A model generated the notes under the pieces. That model had not been told where the DNA came from, searched no databases, and saw only the letters and a list, made by a program, of their open reading frames with translations. A program made the translations under genes and the position numbers. From NCBI GenBank assembly GCA_023410595.1, contig JAEYPO010000040.1, positions 1-64,000 of the forward strand: DNA of 64,000 bases. The letters run 5' to 3'. How positions within the stretch are numbered: the first letter of the stretch is position 1; each line of letters begins with the position of its first letter. Positions 9,701 to 17,136 of this stretch are shown here, piece after piece. The DNA comes from Bacillota bacterium. Its GTDB lineage: Bacteria > Bacillota > Clostridia > Christensenellales > SZUA-584.

Positions 9701-9910
9701 GCGCTGAAAAACCGCGAGGTGTCGATGGTCATCAACACGCCGACGAGAGGAAAGCAGCAGGCTCGATTAGGGTTCGTGCTGAGGCGTACGGCTATGGAGT
9801 TCAACATACCGTGCATAACGTCTATGGATACGCTTAAAGCGCTGCTAAGCGTGATGTCGGCGGAGCATATAGAAGAGCATTATATGCCGCTTGGCGGATA
9901 CAAAAAATGA
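6710..9910 (+). CDS. carB: carbamoyl-phosphate synthase large subunit
   Basis: 1066 residues, full length for CarB. Two homologous ATP-grasp halves are visible: the first begins [21 protein letters not shown], the second [21 protein letters not shown] (about 560). Each half has the biotin-carboxylase-like blocks ([20 protein letters not shown] and [20 protein letters not shown]). A C-terminal MGS-like allosteric domain follows from about 930. The enzyme makes carbamoyl phosphate from bicarbonate, ATP and ammonia; ammonia normally comes from the glutaminase subunit CarA, which is not encoded next to it here. The start has a clear AGGAGAA ribosome binding site. Confidence 0.96.
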   Translation: [1066 protein letters not shown]

Positions 9911-9934
9911 CTGATTTTTTTTAAGGAGTCGGAT

Positions 9935-10894
9935 ATGGACCTGTTATACTATAAACCGGAAAAAGAGTTCACCCAAAAACATCTGCTGCGCCTTGCTGAC
10001 TACAGCAGGGACGACATACTGCAGATATTAAGCCTCGCTTTAAAGCTTAAGAAACAGATGAAGGAAGGCCTGCGCCCCCCGCTGCTCTCAGGCAAGATAC
10101 TAGCCATGATATTCGCGAAAAGCTCTACGCGCACAAGGGTGTCGTTTGAGGCAGGCATATACCAGCTCGGCGGCACCGCTCAGTTTTTAAATGCTAATGA
10201 CATACAGCTTGGCCGCGGCGAGCCGATATCCGATACGGCCAAGGTACTCTCGCGCATTGTGGACGGCATAATGATACGCACGTTCGCGCAGAGCGACGTT
10301 GAAGATTTAGCAAAGTACGGCAGCATACCCGTTATAAACGGCCTTACTGACCTGCTGCACCCTTGTCAGGTGCTCGCCGACCTGATGACGTACTATGAGT
10401 ATAAAGGCGGCTTCGAAGGCAAGCTCGCGTTTATTGGCGACGGCAACAACGTAGCGAACTCTCTTCTTATCGGGTGCGCCAAGCTGGGCCTCGACATATC
10501 CGTAGCGTGCCCGGAAGGATTCGAGCCGGACAGCGGTGTGCTTGAGTCGGCGCAAAAAGCCGCCGGGGAAAGCGGCGCGCGTATCGTTATAACACAAGAC
10601 CCGAATGAGGCGGCCGAAGGCGCGACAGCCGTATATACCGACGTATGGGCAAGCATGGGTCAGGAAGCGGTCGCGGCGGAGAAATACAAGCATTTTAAGG
10701 CGTATCAGGTAAACGAACAACTGATGTCGCTTTGCACTGAGGATGCGATATTCCTGCACTGCCTGCCCGCCCACCGCGGCGAAGAGGTGACGGAGGGCGT
10801 CATAGACGGCAAATGGAGTGCCGTTTTTGACGAAGCCGAAAACAGGCTGCACGCGCAAAAAGCCGTCATGGTGCTGCTTATGCAGGACAGGTAA
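9935..10894 (+). CDS. argF: ornithine carbamoyltransferase
   Basis: 319 residues. The carbamoyl-phosphate site SSTRTRVSFEAG (about 63-74), HPCQVLADLMT, the ornithine loop VYTDVWASMGQE and the catalytic FLHCLPAHRGEEVT are all present. The reaction is ornithine plus carbamoyl phosphate to citrulline. The gene follows carB by 24 bases with an AAGGAG ribosome binding site, and is followed by a GNAT gene 5 bases later. argG and argH, needed to finish arginine, are not in the window. Confidence 0.96.
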   Translation: MDLLYYKPEKEFTQKHLLRLADYSRDDILQILSLALKLKKQMKEGLRPPLLSGKILAMIFAKSSTRTRVSFEAGIYQLGGTAQFLNANDIQLGRGEPISDTAKVLSRIVDGIMIRTFAQSDVEDLAKYGSIPVINGLTDLLHPCQVLADLMTYYEYKGGFEGKLAFIGDGNNVANSLLIGCAKLGLDISVACPEGFEPDSGVLESAQKAAGESGARIVITQDPNEAAEGATAVYTDVWASMGQEAVAAEKYKHFKAYQVNEQLMSLCTEDAIFLHCLPAHRGEEVTEGVIDGKWSAVFDEAENRLHAQKAVMVLLMQDR

Positions 10895-10899
10895 AAAGC

Positions 10900-11415
10900 A
10901 TGGAAAGCATAGTGTTCAAAAAAGCGGCGCCCGCGGACCTTATGGAGATAAAGCGCATAACAAGAAAGGCGTTTGAAGCTTATGCGAGTGAGATTCGCCA
11001 TACGAACGTACAGGCGCTCCGCGAGACGGACGAAGCAATACTCAGCGATATCGAGCATAAGCACGTTTATATATGCAGCGTCGACGGAGAAACGGTGGGA
11101 GCTGTGCGGTTCGAGGTGCTAAAGGACGGCATAGCGTATCTCTCGCGGCTCGCGGTCGATCCCGAGATACAGTCGATAGGCATAGGCGGGCTGCTGCTCG
11201 AAAAGGTACGGCAGGAGTGCGTCACGCTTGGCGTGCGCGCCATAACGCTGCATACCGCGAGCAGGATGCGCTCCACCGTCGCGTTCTACTTAAAGAACGG
11301 CTACTACATACATTCAATAACTCGCGATAAGGACTATATACGAGCGTTTATGGTAAACGAGCTTGCGGAGATGGACGAGATGTTCGACTATGAGAGCATA
11401 GTGGGAAAAAGGTAA
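10900..11415 (+). CDS. GNAT-family N-acetyltransferase in the arginine operon
   Basis: 171 residues with the GNAT fold: beta-strand AYLSRLAVDPEIQSIGIGGLLLEKVRQEC carries the acetyl-CoA loop (Q-x-I-G-I-G-G, about residues 92-98), followed by a conserved FYLKNGYYIH near 127-136. The start is 5 bases after argF, so it is the last gene of the operon. Because argJ, which normally supplies N-acetylglutamate, is absent, a role as short N-acetylglutamate synthase is possible, but the sequence does not prove it; general amine or ribosomal-protein acetylation is equally open. Confidence 0.8.
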   Translation: MESIVFKKAAPADLMEIKRITRKAFEAYASEIRHTNVQALRETDEAILSDIEHKHVYICSVDGETVGAVRFEVLKDGIAYLSRLAVDPEIQSIGIGGLLLEKVRQECVTLGVRAITLHTASRMRSTVAFYLKNGYYIHSITRDKDYIRAFMVNELAEMDEMFDYESIVGKR

Positions 11416-11447
11416 TAATAAAGCTCACTAAAGAATTTTTTATTATT
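11414..11447. terminator. AT-only inverted repeat after the arginine operon
   Basis: AATAATAAA (11414-11422) pairs with TTTATTATT (11439-11447). It begins inside the last codons of the GNAT gene and overlaps the end of the minus-strand PfkB remnant. It could end transcription from both sides, but a stem without G-C pairs is weak. Confidence 0.35.
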
Positions 11448-11709
11448 GCAGGCTTGCTGCCGCCGATGCCATCCTGCCGACACGCAGAGACCTGCCTTTA
11501 ATCAGTGCGCACAACAGCGTCGCGTCAAACCGGTCGCCCGCACCCTTCGGATCGGCCTGCACTATCTTATACGCGTCAACGTCTGCCTTTTCGTTCCGGC
11601 CGTAAAGCATACACCCCCTGCCACCCTTTATAAAAGCCACAACTTCCATCGTTATATTAAAAAGCGGCGTCTTTTTACCGTCTTCCACTGCATCTTTGCC
11701 GGTCATCAT
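11443..11709 (-). pseudogene. PfkB-family sugar kinase remnant
   Basis: 88 codons that match only the C-terminal third of a ribokinase-type (PfkB) kinase. The ADP/anion-hole signature appears as DPKGAGDRFDATLL, where an intact enzyme has T/V-G-A-G-D-x-F; the catalytic aspartate is still present. An upstream KGGRGCMLY block is the usual strand before it. The N-terminal sugar-binding part is missing and the C-terminus stops early, so the gene is broken at both ends. An intact PfkB gene lies 1.1 kb away on the same strand. Confidence 0.7.
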
Positions 11710-11719
11710 TCTTACAGCG

Positions 11720-11739
11720 CAAATCAGTATACTGATTTG
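11720..11739. promoter_or_regulatory. perfect 20-bp palindrome
   Basis: CAAATCAGTATACTGATTTG is a perfect palindrome with no loop. It lies just upstream of the PfkB remnant (read on the minus strand) and 100 bp after the D-lyxose isomerase-like gene. Its form suggests a dimeric repressor site. The rest of 11710-11837 shows no gene. Confidence 0.4.
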
Positions 11740-11837
11740 ATCCCTAGGCTGCTAACACTTAACTAAGCCTGGCGCTAATACCAAGTTTTTTTTATGCGCA
11801 GATATTTAGTGTAAAAACGTAAAAGCTTATCCTTGCT

Positions 11838-12521
11838 CTATAACCACTTATCATACTCGTTACAAAGCGGAAGCATCGCGTCTTCGTCTTCCTCGATTTC
11901 GCCGAATCTCGGCAGCTTGTCATAAAAGTTGTTGTCAACGTTGTCGTCGTTAACCGAAGATACTTCCCCGCACACGAGGTCTCCCTCTCCTTCGAGCGCC
12001 CAGAACGCGTGATAAAGATACGGCGTAAGCGTTATGCTTCCGCCCGGCATGATCTTTACTATCTCGCCCGGAGCAAACGTTTTTTTGATGCAATCACAGT
12101 AAACTTCAACAGGCGTCTTGTAATCAAGCCCGCGGTCAGGCAACGCGTTATAAAGTTTTAATGCCAAAACGCCGCCCGCTCTGTTGATAATATCCTCGGT
12201 CTTTGAAAAATGAAAATGCATTGGCAGTCCCTGGCCGTCCTTTAAGAGAATATATTTCTCCGCATAAGGAACACCGATAGACTTGTCTTTTTGATCTCCG
12301 TTTCTTACGGTGAATAAAACCCCGCCTGTTTTGTCATAGCTGTTAAGGCCGTAATCTGTAATATCCCAGCCCAGCATAACCTTTCTGATAGTATCAAGCT
12401 TGTCTTTGTTGGCTTTCCAGTCTACAAGTTTCCAGTAACTAAACTCGGGAAGAAGTATATTGTTTCTCTTAAGTAATGATAATGCCCATTCAATGGCTCT
12501 GTTTATCTCACTTCGTTTCAA
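11838..12521 (-). CDS. D-lyxose (D-mannose) isomerase-like sugar isomerase
   Basis: 227 residues of the cupin-type D-lyxose ketol-isomerase family. The metal site is visible as MHFHFSKTEDI (two histidines and a glutamate around residues 101-109) with a distal histidine in TPYLYHAFWALEG (about 171), followed by the family-typical CGEVSSVNDDNVDNNF. The family converts D-lyxose to D-xylulose and often D-mannose to D-fructose. D-xylulose would be a substrate for the xylulokinase encoded 30 kb away, but the two are not linked in one operon. It lies between two PfkB genes, one intact and one broken. Confidence 0.85.
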   Translation of the reverse strand: MKRSEINRAIEWALSLLKRNNILLPEFSYWKLVDWKANKDKLDTIRKVMLGWDITDYGLNSYDKTGGVLFTVRNGDQKDKSIGVPYAEKYILLKDGQGLPMHFHFSKTEDIINRAGGVLALKLYNALPDRGLDYKTPVEVYCDCIKKTFAPGEIVKIMPGGSITLTPYLYHAFWALEGEGDLVCGEVSSVNDDNVDNNFYDKLPRFGEIEEDEDAMLPLCNEYDKWL

Positions 12522-12639
12522 TGTTTGGCTCCTTATTAATCAATTTCTATTTAAAATGTGTTCTTCATTATCGAAAAGATAAATACTTTAATTAACTCGT
12601 TCGAGATTATTCGACATCTTTACAGAAATTCCTTCTTAT

Positions 12640-12661
12640 TTCTAAAAATATCTTTTTAGAA
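12640..12661. promoter_or_regulatory. perfect 9-bp inverted repeat between pfkB and isomerase genes
   Basis: TTCTAAAAA-TATC-TTTTTAGAA, within an AT-rich 280-bp gap (12522-12801) without a reading frame. It could be a weak terminator for the PfkB gene or an operator for the isomerase gene. Nothing else is recognisable in the gap. Confidence 0.3.
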
Positions 12662-12801
12662 TAACTAATTAACAATTTGACGGGTATACATGCGTATTAA
12701 TGGAGTCTGATTATATAAGGCCGCTGGTTCCGATAATTATGTTAATTTTCTTGATATTTACGCCCCGCAATAATGCATCATATTAATCCCAAAACTACGC
12801 G

Positions 12802-13800
12802 CTAGGAATATTTCTCTATTACCCGTTTGATTTCCTCAAGGCTTTTCATGCCGTCAACAGCGTTAAGCTCCGAAAGGTTGCAGGCAGCCGCTCCCGCCCC
12901 TATTTTTAATGTGTATTCCATATCGTATCCCTGATAAAAGGAGTATAAAACGCCTGCGCAGAATGCGTCTCCCGCCCCCACCGTTCCTTTGATATACCCC
13001 TTTGGAAGCTTTAAAGAAGGCACAAAGGTAAACCCGCCGCTTGAATCCATTGCACAGGCCGCCTCCGGCGCGTGAATAACTACACATTCATTCACGCCTT
13101 TACCGATAAGATCAAGGCAAACGCTATGCAGGCTTTTTTTATCCAATTCGCCATTCTTCCTCACGGGCAAACCGCAAATCATTGAAGCCTCCACCTCGTT
13201 GATGATAAGGTAATCGCAGTATTTCAAGCTGGGCGTCACCACTTCAGAAAACCTGTTGCTGTTCTCGCTTACCACATCCATCGACGTCTTCATTCCATGC
13301 TGTTTGGCGGTATATAGCGTTTTCGCCATAACAGTACCGAAAGCCTCGTCGAGAGCGTCAAATTTGTCTAAAAGAAGCGCGTAGCCGATATGAAAAAATC
13401 TTGCGCTCAACTCCGAAAAATCAATGTCATTATAGTCAAAAACAGCGTTAGCGCCTCTGGCGTGAAAAAACGTTCTCGACTTATCCTCTACAGAAGTCAT
13501 TACGTCGGTAAAAGATGTTATTGCGTCCTTGTTTATTTTCACTCCGCGCGTGTTGATATTGTACCGCTTCAAAGTATCGAGCAGATATCCGCCGCTGTCG
13601 TCGTCACCCACCATCCCTAAAGCATACAGGTCCAAAGACGCGTCGATCTTAGCAAGGTCGATAATCGTGTTGGCCAGGCAGCCGCCTACGCTTTTTTGCA
13701 CGCTTAATATATTGCATAGCATGCCCTGTTCCGGGTATGAATCCACTTCTTTGCAAATATCGACAATCAGATTACCTGCAACCGCAATACCTTTTTTCAT
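12802..13800 (-). CDS. PfkB-family carbohydrate kinase
   Basis: 332 residues of the ribokinase superfamily: N-terminal GNLIVDICKEVDSYP, the glycine-rich SVGGCLANTIIDLAKI (about 37-52), the middle YLIINEVEASMICGLPV (the N-E-x-E block) and the C-terminal signature GTVGAGDAFCAGVLYSFYQG with the catalytic aspartate. Substrate cannot be read from sequence. The ATG at 13800 has a GAGAGG ribosome binding site; the longer frame to 13869 lacks one. It sits upstream of the D-lyxose isomerase-like gene, so a sugar-phosphorylating role in the same pathway is plausible. Confidence 0.85.
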   Translation of the reverse strand: MKKGIAVAGNLIVDICKEVDSYPEQGMLCNILSVQKSVGGCLANTIIDLAKIDASLDLYALGMVGDDDSGGYLLDTLKRYNINTRGVKINKDAITSFTDVMTSVEDKSRTFFHARGANAVFDYNDIDFSELSARFFHIGYALLLDKFDALDEAFGTVMAKTLYTAKQHGMKTSMDVVSENSNRFSEVVTPSLKYCDYLIINEVEASMICGLPVRKNGELDKKSLHSVCLDLIGKGVNECVVIHAPEAACAMDSSGGFTFVPSLKLPKGYIKGTVGAGDAFCAGVLYSFYQGYDMEYTLKIGAGAAACNLSELNAVDGMKSLEEIKRVIEKYS

Positions 13801-14058
13801 GCTGTTTTCCTCTCTTATATATCTGAACGCCTGATTATATCTATAGCATTTATGCTGCTTGCCTGGCAAGTGATAGTTGTGGGTGCTTATATTCTTTGAT
13901 TATCGCAAAACTCGGCCCACTCCTGATAGCTGTGACCCATGGTATTACCTTCGCGGCCTGATATGTTCCATTATAGAATATGAGCAAACAAATAACCATA
14001 GGCTTCCTGATATTATGCGTGACAGTATGTATGCAAGCTTTTTCATACCAATAAAATA

Positions 14059-14097
14059 GCAGGCAGAGCAGAAACGCTCAGTTTCTGCTCTGCCTGC
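14059..14097 (-). terminator. strong terminator after metY
   Basis: A perfect 17-bp stem (14059-14075 with 14081-14097) and a 5-base loop, followed on the minus strand by TATTTTATTG. It lies 16 bp past the metY stop. The rest of the 312-bp gap 13801-14112 shows no convincing gene or signal. Confidence 0.8.
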
Positions 14098-14112
14098 GTT
14101 AATCAATTCGCT

Positions 14113-15393
14113 TTACAGTGCCTGCTCAATATCATATATCAGATCGTCGATGTGCTCTGTACCTATGGATAAGCGAATGGTATTAGGTTTGATGCCCGAT
14201 TCAAGCAGTTCCCGCTCGCTCATCTGCGAATGCGTTGTGCTTGCCGGGTGAATGACAAGAGACTTTACGTCCGCCACGTTGGCAAGAAGCGAGAATAGCT
14301 CGAGCTTTTCGGTGAATTTTCTTGCGTCCTCAGCGCTTCCTTTTATTTCGAACGTAAATATCGAACCTGCGCCCTTCGGAAAATACTTCTTATAAAGCTC
14401 ATTATATGGGTTTTCGGGCAAAGACGGATGGTTGACGCGCTCGACCTTTGGATGCTTTGTAAGAAAATCGACAACCTTCAATGCGTTTTCAACGTGTCTT
14501 TCAACGCGCAGGGAAAGCGTTTCAAGCCCCTGCAGGAACAAAAACGAATTGAACGGACTCAAAGCCGCGCCCATATCTCTGAGCAGCGTTACGCGCGCTT
14601 TCGCAATATACGCAGCCGTGCCTAGCGAGTCATAAAAGCTTATCCCGTGATAGCTGGGGCTTGGCTGCGTGATGCAGGGAAACCTGCCCGAAGCCGCCCA
14701 ATCGAATTTCCCGCCGTCTACAATTACGCCGCCTATCGACGTTCCGTGCCCGCCAATAAACTTAGTAGCCGAATGCACGACAATGTCCGCTCCGTACTCT
14801 ATAGGCCGCAGCAAGTATGGCGTCGCGAACGTATTGTCTATGATGAGGGGTATGCCATATTCGTGGGCCAGTTCCGCTGTTTTTTCTATGTCGACGATGT
14901 TTGAGTTCGGGTTACCGAGGCTTTCTATAAACAACGCCTTTGTATTGGGTCGTATAGCTTCCTCGAAACTGCCGGGCTCATCCGGATCGACAAACGTTAC
15001 GTCAATTCCAAAATCCTTAAGCGTATGCGCAAAAAGGTTGTATGTACCGCCATAGAGCGTTTTCGCCGAAACGATATGGTCGCCTGCGTGGGCAATATTT
15101 TGCACAGCGTACGTCACAGCCGCCGATCCGCTTGAAAGAGCCAGCGCGCCTATGCCGCCCTCCAGTGCGGTGATACGCTTTTCAAATACGTCCGTAGTGG
15201 GGTTCATTATGCGCGTATAGATATTTCCCGGCTCCGTCAGCGCAAAACGGCCGGCGGCCGCGGCTGAGTTTGGAAAAACATACGATGTAGTCTGATAGAT
15301 CGGAACCGCCCGGGCGTCTGTCGTCGGGTCGGGGCTTTCCTGGCCTACATGAAGCTGCAGGGTTTCAAACTTTAGCTTTCTTTCCTTAAGCAT
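14113..15393 (-). CDS. metY: O-acetylhomoserine sulfhydrylase (MetY type)
   Basis: 426 residues, the length of MetY and longer than MetB/MetC. PLP enzyme of the Cys/Met metabolism family: QTTSYVFPNSAAAAGRFAL, YTRIMNPTTDVFEKRIAALEGG-type block, and the PLP lysine in HSATKFIGGHGTSIGG (about 208). It makes homocysteine from O-acetylhomoserine and sulfide. The following metA-type gene upstream in the transcript (44 bp gap) supplies O-acetylhomoserine, so the two give a two-step route. The ribosome binding site is TAGGAG. Confidence 0.93.
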   Translation of the reverse strand: MLKERKLKFETLQLHVGQESPDPTTDARAVPIYQTTSYVFPNSAAAAGRFALTEPGNIYTRIMNPTTDVFEKRITALEGGIGALALSSGSAAVTYAVQNIAHAGDHIVSAKTLYGGTYNLFAHTLKDFGIDVTFVDPDEPGSFEEAIRPNTKALFIESLGNPNSNIVDIEKTAELAHEYGIPLIIDNTFATPYLLRPIEYGADIVVHSATKFIGGHGTSIGGVIVDGGKFDWAASGRFPCITQPSPSYHGISFYDSLGTAAYIAKARVTLLRDMGAALSPFNSFLFLQGLETLSLRVERHVENALKVVDFLTKHPKVERVNHPSLPENPYNELYKKYFPKGAGSIFTFEIKGSAEDARKFTEKLELFSLLANVADVKSLVIHPASTTHSQMSERELLESGIKPNTIRLSIGTEHIDDLIYDIEQAL

Positions 15394-15437
15394 TTTACAC
15401 GCTCCTATTTCTTATCATTCATATAATGTTAATAAAA

Positions 15438-16352
15438 TTATAATTGCTCCAGTATATACGGAGTTTCCTGATAGACGTAATAGTTCAGCCAGTTCGCGAA
15501 CAGCAGGTTGGCATGGCCTCTCCACAAGACAGCAGGCGGTTTTGACGGATCGTCGCCCGGGTAATAATTTTTGGGCAGAGCCATCTTCATTCCTTTACCA
15601 ATATCCCGTTCGTATTCTTTTCCAAGCGTAAGCGGGTCGTATTCAGGATGCCCCGTAACAAATATCTGCTTTCCCTGCATTGCGGATATAATACATAAAC
15701 CGGCCTCTTCTGACTCGGACAGTATAGATAGACGGGAATCATTTTTTATATCCACAGGTTTCACTTGCGTATGACGCGAATGCGGAACATAGTATACGTC
15801 ATCGAAGCCGCGCAGAAGTTTGATTTTATCGTCTCTCAATTTATGCTCGAACACGCCGAATAGCTTTTCCGGCAGGAGATATTTTGGAATACCGTAATGG
15901 TAATAAAGTCCGGCCTGCGCCCCCCAACAGATGTGCAGCGTGGAAAACACATGCGTACGGCTCCACTCCATGATATCTTTGAGTTCGTCCCAGTAGTCCA
16001 CTTCTTCGAATTCCAGCGTTTCGACAGGCGCTCCCGTTATGATCATGCCGTCGAATTTGCGATCCCTGACGTCGTCAAATGTTTTATAAAACGCCTCAAG
16101 ATGTTCGGGCGCGGTATTCGTCGGCGTATATGTGGCCGTCTTTAAGAATACGACGTTTACCTGCAGCGCAGTGTTGCCCAGCAGGCGCAGAAGCTGCGTT
16201 TCGGTGGAGATTTTGTCGGGCATAATGTTCAGTATCGCAATCTCCAGCGGACGGATATCCTGATGCAGCGCCCTTTGCTCTGTCATGACAAATATGTTTT
16301 CATCACTCAGCGCCTTGTAAGCGGGCAGGGTTTCGGGTATCTTTATCGGCAT
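15438..16352 (-). CDS. metA: homoserine O-acetyltransferase (MetA type)
   Basis: 304 residues of the glutamine-amidotransferase-like MetA family. The catalytic residues fall at the expected numbers: Cys142 in HICWGAQAG, His235 and Glu237 in TGHPEYDP. Residue 111 is glutamate (GAPVETLEFE); in this family glutamate at 111 goes with acetyl-CoA use and glycine with succinyl-CoA. Acetyl specificity also fits the MetY partner just downstream. No S-box riboswitch could be seen in 16353-16560, which is AT-rich. Confidence 0.93.
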   Translation of the reverse strand: MPIKIPETLPAYKALSDENIFVMTEQRALHQDIRPLEIAILNIMPDKISTETQLLRLLGNTALQVNVVFLKTATYTPTNTAPEHLEAFYKTFDDVRDRKFDGMIITGAPVETLEFEEVDYWDELKDIMEWSRTHVFSTLHICWGAQAGLYYHYGIPKYLLPEKLFGVFEHKLRDDKIKLLRGFDDVYYVPHSRHTQVKPVDIKNDSRLSILSESEEAGLCIISAMQGKQIFVTGHPEYDPLTLGKEYERDIGKGMKMALPKNYYPGDDPSKPPAVLWRGHANLLFANWLNYYVYQETPYILEQL

Positions 16353-16739
16353 AATCTTAAATCCTTCTTCACTTTTTATTGTTTTTCAACCTGTCTTCGA
16401 ACACTTAACATCTTTTCATTATAAGAATTGATCGCCGGTGTTATTCATTGTTTACTCGTTATATACTTTATTATTCCTATCGCCTTTATATGGATTTGTG
16501 TAATAATACTGCTTATATAGTCGGTTGTCAATAGCATCTATAAAAAAAACCATGAATTTGCGAACCGCGACGTTTCTTTTTATCGTTAAATTTATGCCTT
16601 AAACCGGGTCAGGATAAGTGTGCCTCCGGAATGTAATTAATTCTTTGCTCTGTTCGCAATCGTCGCCTGCCTTCGCCTCCGCTCGCCATGCTCCCTTGCT
16701 CACAGATCCTCATCGCCCAATGGGCTCTCAATTCCGGTT
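16353..16739. other. intergenic stretch without a recognised gene
   Basis: AT-rich to about 16560, then a more GC-rich part containing short imperfect hairpins (for example around GCCCAATGGGC at 16708-16718). I see no reading frame with a ribosome binding site and no riboswitch core. Confidence 0.5.
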
Positions 16740-16820
16740 CCTTCGATTTCCTTCGGACATATTCAATAAAAAATACCACCATTGAGGTGGTATTTTTTAT
16801 TGGTACCTCCTAGGGGAATC
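16740..16820 (-). repeat. tRNA-Glu 3'-end copy with hairpin (copy 1)
   Basis: The 19-base block GGTACCTCCTAGGGGAATC (16802-16820) equals the last bases of the tRNA-Glu gene at 18577-18651, read on the opposite strand. Next to it stands a 16-bp A/T-rich hairpin (16765-16780 with 16786-16801) ending in a minus-strand T tract, and beyond it the block CCTTCGATTTCC (16740-16751), which inversely matches the tRNA T-arm. The same order is found around the tRNA itself. No tRNA body is attached to this copy. Confidence 0.75.
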
Positions 16821-16915
16821 GTTCCGTTCGCTTACACTCACTATCACGCCACCTCGCCGCCTTCATCTGCCACTGGCAGCGGCGGGCACGCCTTCGATTC
16901 TCCTAAATTATGTTC

Positions 16916-16954
16916 AAAACAAAAAACCATACGCAAGGTATGGCCTTTTGTTTT
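16916..16954 (-). terminator. intrinsic terminator after the collagen-like gene region
   Basis: Read on the minus strand: GGCCATAC-CTTGC-GTATGG followed by TTTTTTGTTTT. It lies 180 bp past the stop of the collagen-like gene. The sequence between (16955-17136) contains several small hairpins, among them CTGGGA/TCCCAG at 17040-17063. Confidence 0.7.
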
Positions 16955-17136
16955 ATCTGAGATGAGTGAAATCGGTATAATTTAATTGTTCGTTTTTAGC
17001 ACGCTCAACGGGGGTAAAACCCGGTGGCGTATAATTTTACTGGGAGATAATTCTCTTCCCAGATTCCGTATAACTTTCGCCTATTCTCAGGCGATTCTTT
17101 ATCAAGTGTCTTTGATATGCCGGATGTTTTCTTTAG

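Noticed and set aside
13877..14059. 60-codon plus-strand frame
   Set aside because: No ribosome binding site, no recognisable features, ends in the metY terminator.
15394..16560. S-box or other SAM riboswitch in front of metA/metY
   Set aside because: I looked for the conserved core on the minus strand upstream of metA and between the two genes; it is not there.
16802..16904. second tRNA gene or tRNA pseudogene
   Set aside because: Only the last 19 bases match tRNA-Glu; no anticodon arm or acceptor 5' strand can be found in the unit.
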